From Chryseobacterium gleum (GTDB lineage: Bacteria > Bacteroidota > Bacteroidia > Flavobacteriales_F > PHOS-HE28): a DNA stretch of 64,000 bases. Positions 61,845 through 64,000 of the stretch are shown here, one piece after another. The first letter of the stretch is position 1. The number at the start of each line of letters is the position of its first letter. A program made the position numbers and the translations under genes. Under the pieces are notes generated by a model. It was not told the DNA's origin. It did not search any database and saw only the letters and a program-made list of their open reading frames with translations. The stretch covers positions 1-64,000 of the forward strand of contig CAMCAZ010000002.1 of the NCBI GenBank assembly GCA_945872795.1, read 5' to 3'.

Positions 61845-63629
61845 TCAACGGAACTCGTAATCGTAACCTTCCAACTGGCTCAACAAGGTTTGTGGGGCAT
61901 CGGTGGCGGTGATCCGGCCCTCCACCTTGGGCGCCACCGGACTGAACTTGGCGAAGTACTCGCGCAGGATGGTGTGCATGGTGACGTTGGCGAGGCGCGG
62001 GTTCTTCACCTTGTCCAAGCGGCAGAGGGTGTCGTCCGGGTCGCCTTCGCGTTCGCAGGCGGCGACCAAGTAGCTCTTGTTCGGGTCGATGGGCTTGCCA
62101 CCGACCTTGATCCAGTTCACCCGCTTGCCCAGGTCGTTGTGCATGGTGAAGTTGGCCGTCATGCCTTTGAAGCGCACCACCCATCCACCGAAACGTTTGG
62201 CGGGGTCCTTTGCGAAGACATTGTGCAGCTCCTTTTCCAACCAGTCCCACAGCTGTTGACCGGTGGCCTCGCCGTACTTGGCGTCACTGTCCACGGGGAT
62301 CATGCTCCAGATGTTGTCGTTGGTGATCGGGGTCGGGGTCTTCCCATCGGCCACGATCGGCGGGCAGAAACGGAAGCCGTTGCTGATGGCCACGTCGGGC
62401 TTCAGCTTCCACATGATGGCATCCGTGATCAGGTTGTCCATCGGGTTCTCGATCACGTAGTAGCGCACCAGGGTGTTCTTCGTGCTACCCACCACTTTGC
62501 TCAGTTCTTCCTTGTAGGGCGCGCTCATTTCATCCACCAGTTGGAGCATGCCCTTGTCGGCAGGGTATTTATCCGGGTCCACGTCGAGGAGTTCGTAGTG
62601 GCTGTCCTTCACCTTGCCATCCTCCACCACCACATCCAAGCGAGCGAGGAAAGATCCGAAGGCACCCGGCTCCACAACCTTGCTGTACTTGGCTTCGATG
62701 GGTTTGCGGACGCGCTCGTGCGTGTCGGCACCGAGGATCAGGTCCGCACCCTCCACTTCGGGTTTGTTGGCCAGGTCCACCTGCTGGGCCAATCCCATGT
62801 GGGTGACCAGGAAGACCATCGCACACTGCTCATAGTCGCGCAGGATGCGGATGTACTTCGCCACGTTCATCTCAGGCTTGGTGAACTGAATGCCGAAGCT
62901 ATATGCCGGCGATTGGCGCTTGGGGGTGAGCGGATCGTTGTAGCCGATGAAGCCGATCTTGACGCCCGCCACACGCTTGGTCCAGTAGGGCGGGAAGATG
63001 AGCTCTCCCTTGAGGTCCGCGTTCACATCGTTGGTCGCACTGCCCTCGGGATAAGGCAGGTGGTACATGTTCGCGCAGACCTTGTCCGCCTTGTAGGCGC
63101 CGAGGTCTTTCAACATCATCTCCTTGCCGTACACCACCTCCCAGTTGCCCGGAAGCACCAGATCGTATCCAACACGGTCCATCAAGGGCACGATGGCGCG
63201 GCCTTCGCTCTTCGCGGCCACACCGCCACCTTGGAAGCAGTCGCCTCCGTCGATCACGATGGTGTTCTCCGGGTCCTCGTTGCGGAGCGTGTCCACCATC
63301 GTCTTCAGCACGCCGTATCCACCGCGCTTCTTGTAAACGGGCTTGCCGTTCTCCAGGAAGAACTCATCATGCGTGTGCAGCTGTGCATGGATGTCGCTGG
63401 TGAACAGGATGGTGAACTTGCCGGCCTTGCCGCTCTGCACGGTGCGGGAAGCGACCATGGCCTTGCGCGCCTGTTCATCCCCCAGCGCGCCCATGGCCAG
63501 TGTGGGACCGAGCGTGAGCCCGGCACCCAATGCGCCCAAGGAGCGCAGCGCCTGTCTGCGGTCCATCCCTTGGGGCAGTTCGTCATGTGCACCACACGTG
63601 CAGCCGGGTAGATGTTCGATGGTGCTCAT
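61845..63629 (-). CDS. soxB: SoxB-like thiosulfohydrolase / 5'-nucleotidase-family metallophosphoesterase
   Basis: A 594-residue exported enzyme. Start 63629 (MSTIEHLPGCTC) puts a Tat-type signal at DRRQALRSLGALGAGLTLG. The metallophosphoesterase core holds TSDIHAQLH, DGGDCFQGGG, PGNWEVVYG (usually GNH; Asn kept, W follows), VTHMG and GADTHER. The 5'-nucleotidase C-terminal domain follows (VRYYVIENPMDNLITDAIMWKLKPDVAISNGFRF). The NWE/GHWE-type site and partner genes (cytochrome c 2 bp upstream, DsrE downstream) favour SoxB, which cuts sulfate from sulfane-loaded SoxYZ. SoxYZ and SoxXA are not in the window, so a plain nucleotidase cannot be excluded. Confidence 0.7.
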   Translation of the reverse strand: MSTIEHLPGCTCGAHDELPQGMDRRQALRSLGALGAGLTLGPTLAMGALGDEQARKAMVASRTVQSGKAGKFTILFTSDIHAQLHTHDEFFLENGKPVYKKRGGYGVLKTMVDTLRNEDPENTIVIDGGDCFQGGGVAAKSEGRAIVPLMDRVGYDLVLPGNWEVVYGKEMMLKDLGAYKADKVCANMYHLPYPEGSATNDVNADLKGELIFPPYWTKRVAGVKIGFIGYNDPLTPKRQSPAYSFGIQFTKPEMNVAKYIRILRDYEQCAMVFLVTHMGLAQQVDLANKPEVEGADLILGADTHERVRKPIEAKYSKVVEPGAFGSFLARLDVVVEDGKVKDSHYELLDVDPDKYPADKGMLQLVDEMSAPYKEELSKVVGSTKNTLVRYYVIENPMDNLITDAIMWKLKPDVAISNGFRFCPPIVADGKTPTPITNDNIWSMIPVDSDAKYGEATGQQLWDWLEKELHNVFAKDPAKRFGGWVVRFKGMTANFTMHNDLGKRVNWIKVGGKPIDPNKSYLVAACEREGDPDDTLCRLDKVKNPRLANVTMHTILREYFAKFSPVAPKVEGRITATDAPQTLLSQLEGYDYEFR

Positions 63630-63631
63630 GC

Positions 63632-64000
63632 CTATTTCTTTTTGGCTTCGGCAATGGGGCCGAAGGGGCCGAATTTGTGTTGTGTCTCCGGAAAGGTATC
63701 CGCGAACGGGCCGAAGGGATGGTCGATGGGCTTCTTGCTGATATCCGGCCAATCACCCGTGAGGTCCTTCACCGGCCGGTCCATGGTGTTCACATACGCG
63801 GCCACGTCCCAGGCTTCCTCGTCGGTGAGCTGCGGTGCATCCCACGTGGCGCCCAGGGGCATGTTGGCCTTCACATACCCCGCGAAACGGCTCATGCGGA
63901 ACAGTCCCGCACCTTGGTTGTAGCTGTGTGCTCCCCACAAGGGCGGATACTGATAGGCGCTGCTGTCAGCCTTCAAAATGCCCTGGCCATCGGCGCCGTG
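63632..64000 (-). CDS. c-type cytochrome, 3' part (gene runs past window end)
   Basis: The frame is open to base 64000, where it reads HGADGQGILKADSSAYQYPPLWG. HGADGQG is what normally follows CxxC in a haem-c motif, so the window cuts the CxxCH. The track start (TTG, 63976) is internal. The rest (NQGAGLFRMSRFAGYVKANMPLGATW, LTDEEAWDVAAYVNTMDRP) resembles the second haem domain of diheme cytochromes such as TsdA or Sox-associated cytochromes, with Met in KANMPLG as possible axial ligand. The C-terminus is Lys-rich. It ends 2 bp before the SoxB-like gene, so both are co-transcribed. Confidence 0.8.
   Translation of the reverse strand, partial: HGADGQGILKADSSAYQYPPLWGAHSYNQGAGLFRMSRFAGYVKANMPLGATWDAPQLTDEEAWDVAAYVNTMDRPVKDLTGDWPDISKKPIDHPFGPFADTFPETQHKFGPFGPIAEAKKK

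Noticed and set aside
61345-62250. 301-residue ORF including DsrE
   Set aside because: The N-terminal half is out-of-frame soxB-like sequence; the real DsrE start with signal peptide is 61779.

Overview
The window reads as high-GC (by eye around 60%) Bacteroidota DNA, most likely from the Flavobacteriales side of the phylum. Three things support this. A full gliding/type IX secretion core (porP/sprF-like, gldK, gldL, gldM, gldN) and the gldE-gldD pair next to ssb-mutY-HU-RNase G are present. Several proteins end in type A T9SS sorting domains. Many genes are preceded by the Bacteroidota -7 box TAnnTTTG, in the best cases with TTG 19 bases upstream. No rRNA, CRISPR array, phage or transposase was seen.

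Layout. 1-6350: the 3' part of a repeat-rich T9SS cargo protein, then a haem-uptake-like unit made of a HmuY-like protein with a T9SS tail, a TonB-dependent receptor and a HmuY-like lipoprotein. 6347-14738: an outer-membrane barrel protein, a Gly-rich RNA-binding protein, a CotH-type T9SS cargo, a fatty acid desaturase and a DUF4139 protein. 14841-22263: housekeeping block on the minus strand (miaB, sigma-54 activator, lptE, TPR-like protein, secG, groES, groEL) plus an exported MsrB. 22477-36401: topA, a formimidoylglutamase-like protein, porP/sprF, gldKLMN, a decayed gldN/gldO-like fragment, an ABC-F ATPase and a second gldM. 36434-36900: an initiator tRNA-Met followed by a tiny GIY-YIG gene whose 3' end is fused to a broken copy of the same tRNA. 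36919-46272: era, der, a trans-sulfuration enzyme, another T9SS cargo, two glycosyltransferases, a DMT transporter and a metal-binding lipoprotein. 46381-57215: ctaA, gldD-gldE-ssb-mutY (minus), HU, TPR protein, a 31-residue basic protein missing from the ORF track, RNase G, recX, prfB, an ArsC-like protein and fumC. 57218-64000: a DUF1016/YhcG nuclease with in-frame palindromic repeats, an exported acetolactate-decarboxylase-like protein, then a minus-strand sulfur-type group (cytochrome c, SoxB-like, DsrE, porin, rhodanese, small membrane protein).

How the parts fit. The Gld proteins form the T9SS and gliding motor. GldL keeps a membrane Glu (residue 48) and both GldM copies keep Arg9, the pair implicated in proton-driven motor function in Flavobacterium. 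Four proteins here (1-1548, 1754-2998, 9649-11754, 40378-42198) carry the C-terminal signal such a system exports.

The least explained items are the tRNA-fMet/GIY-YIG cassette, the in-frame palindrome or octamer insertions in the DUF1016 gene and miaB, the inverted octamer arrays between prfB and the ArsC-like gene, and the separated gldM paralogue with a nearby gldN/O relic.
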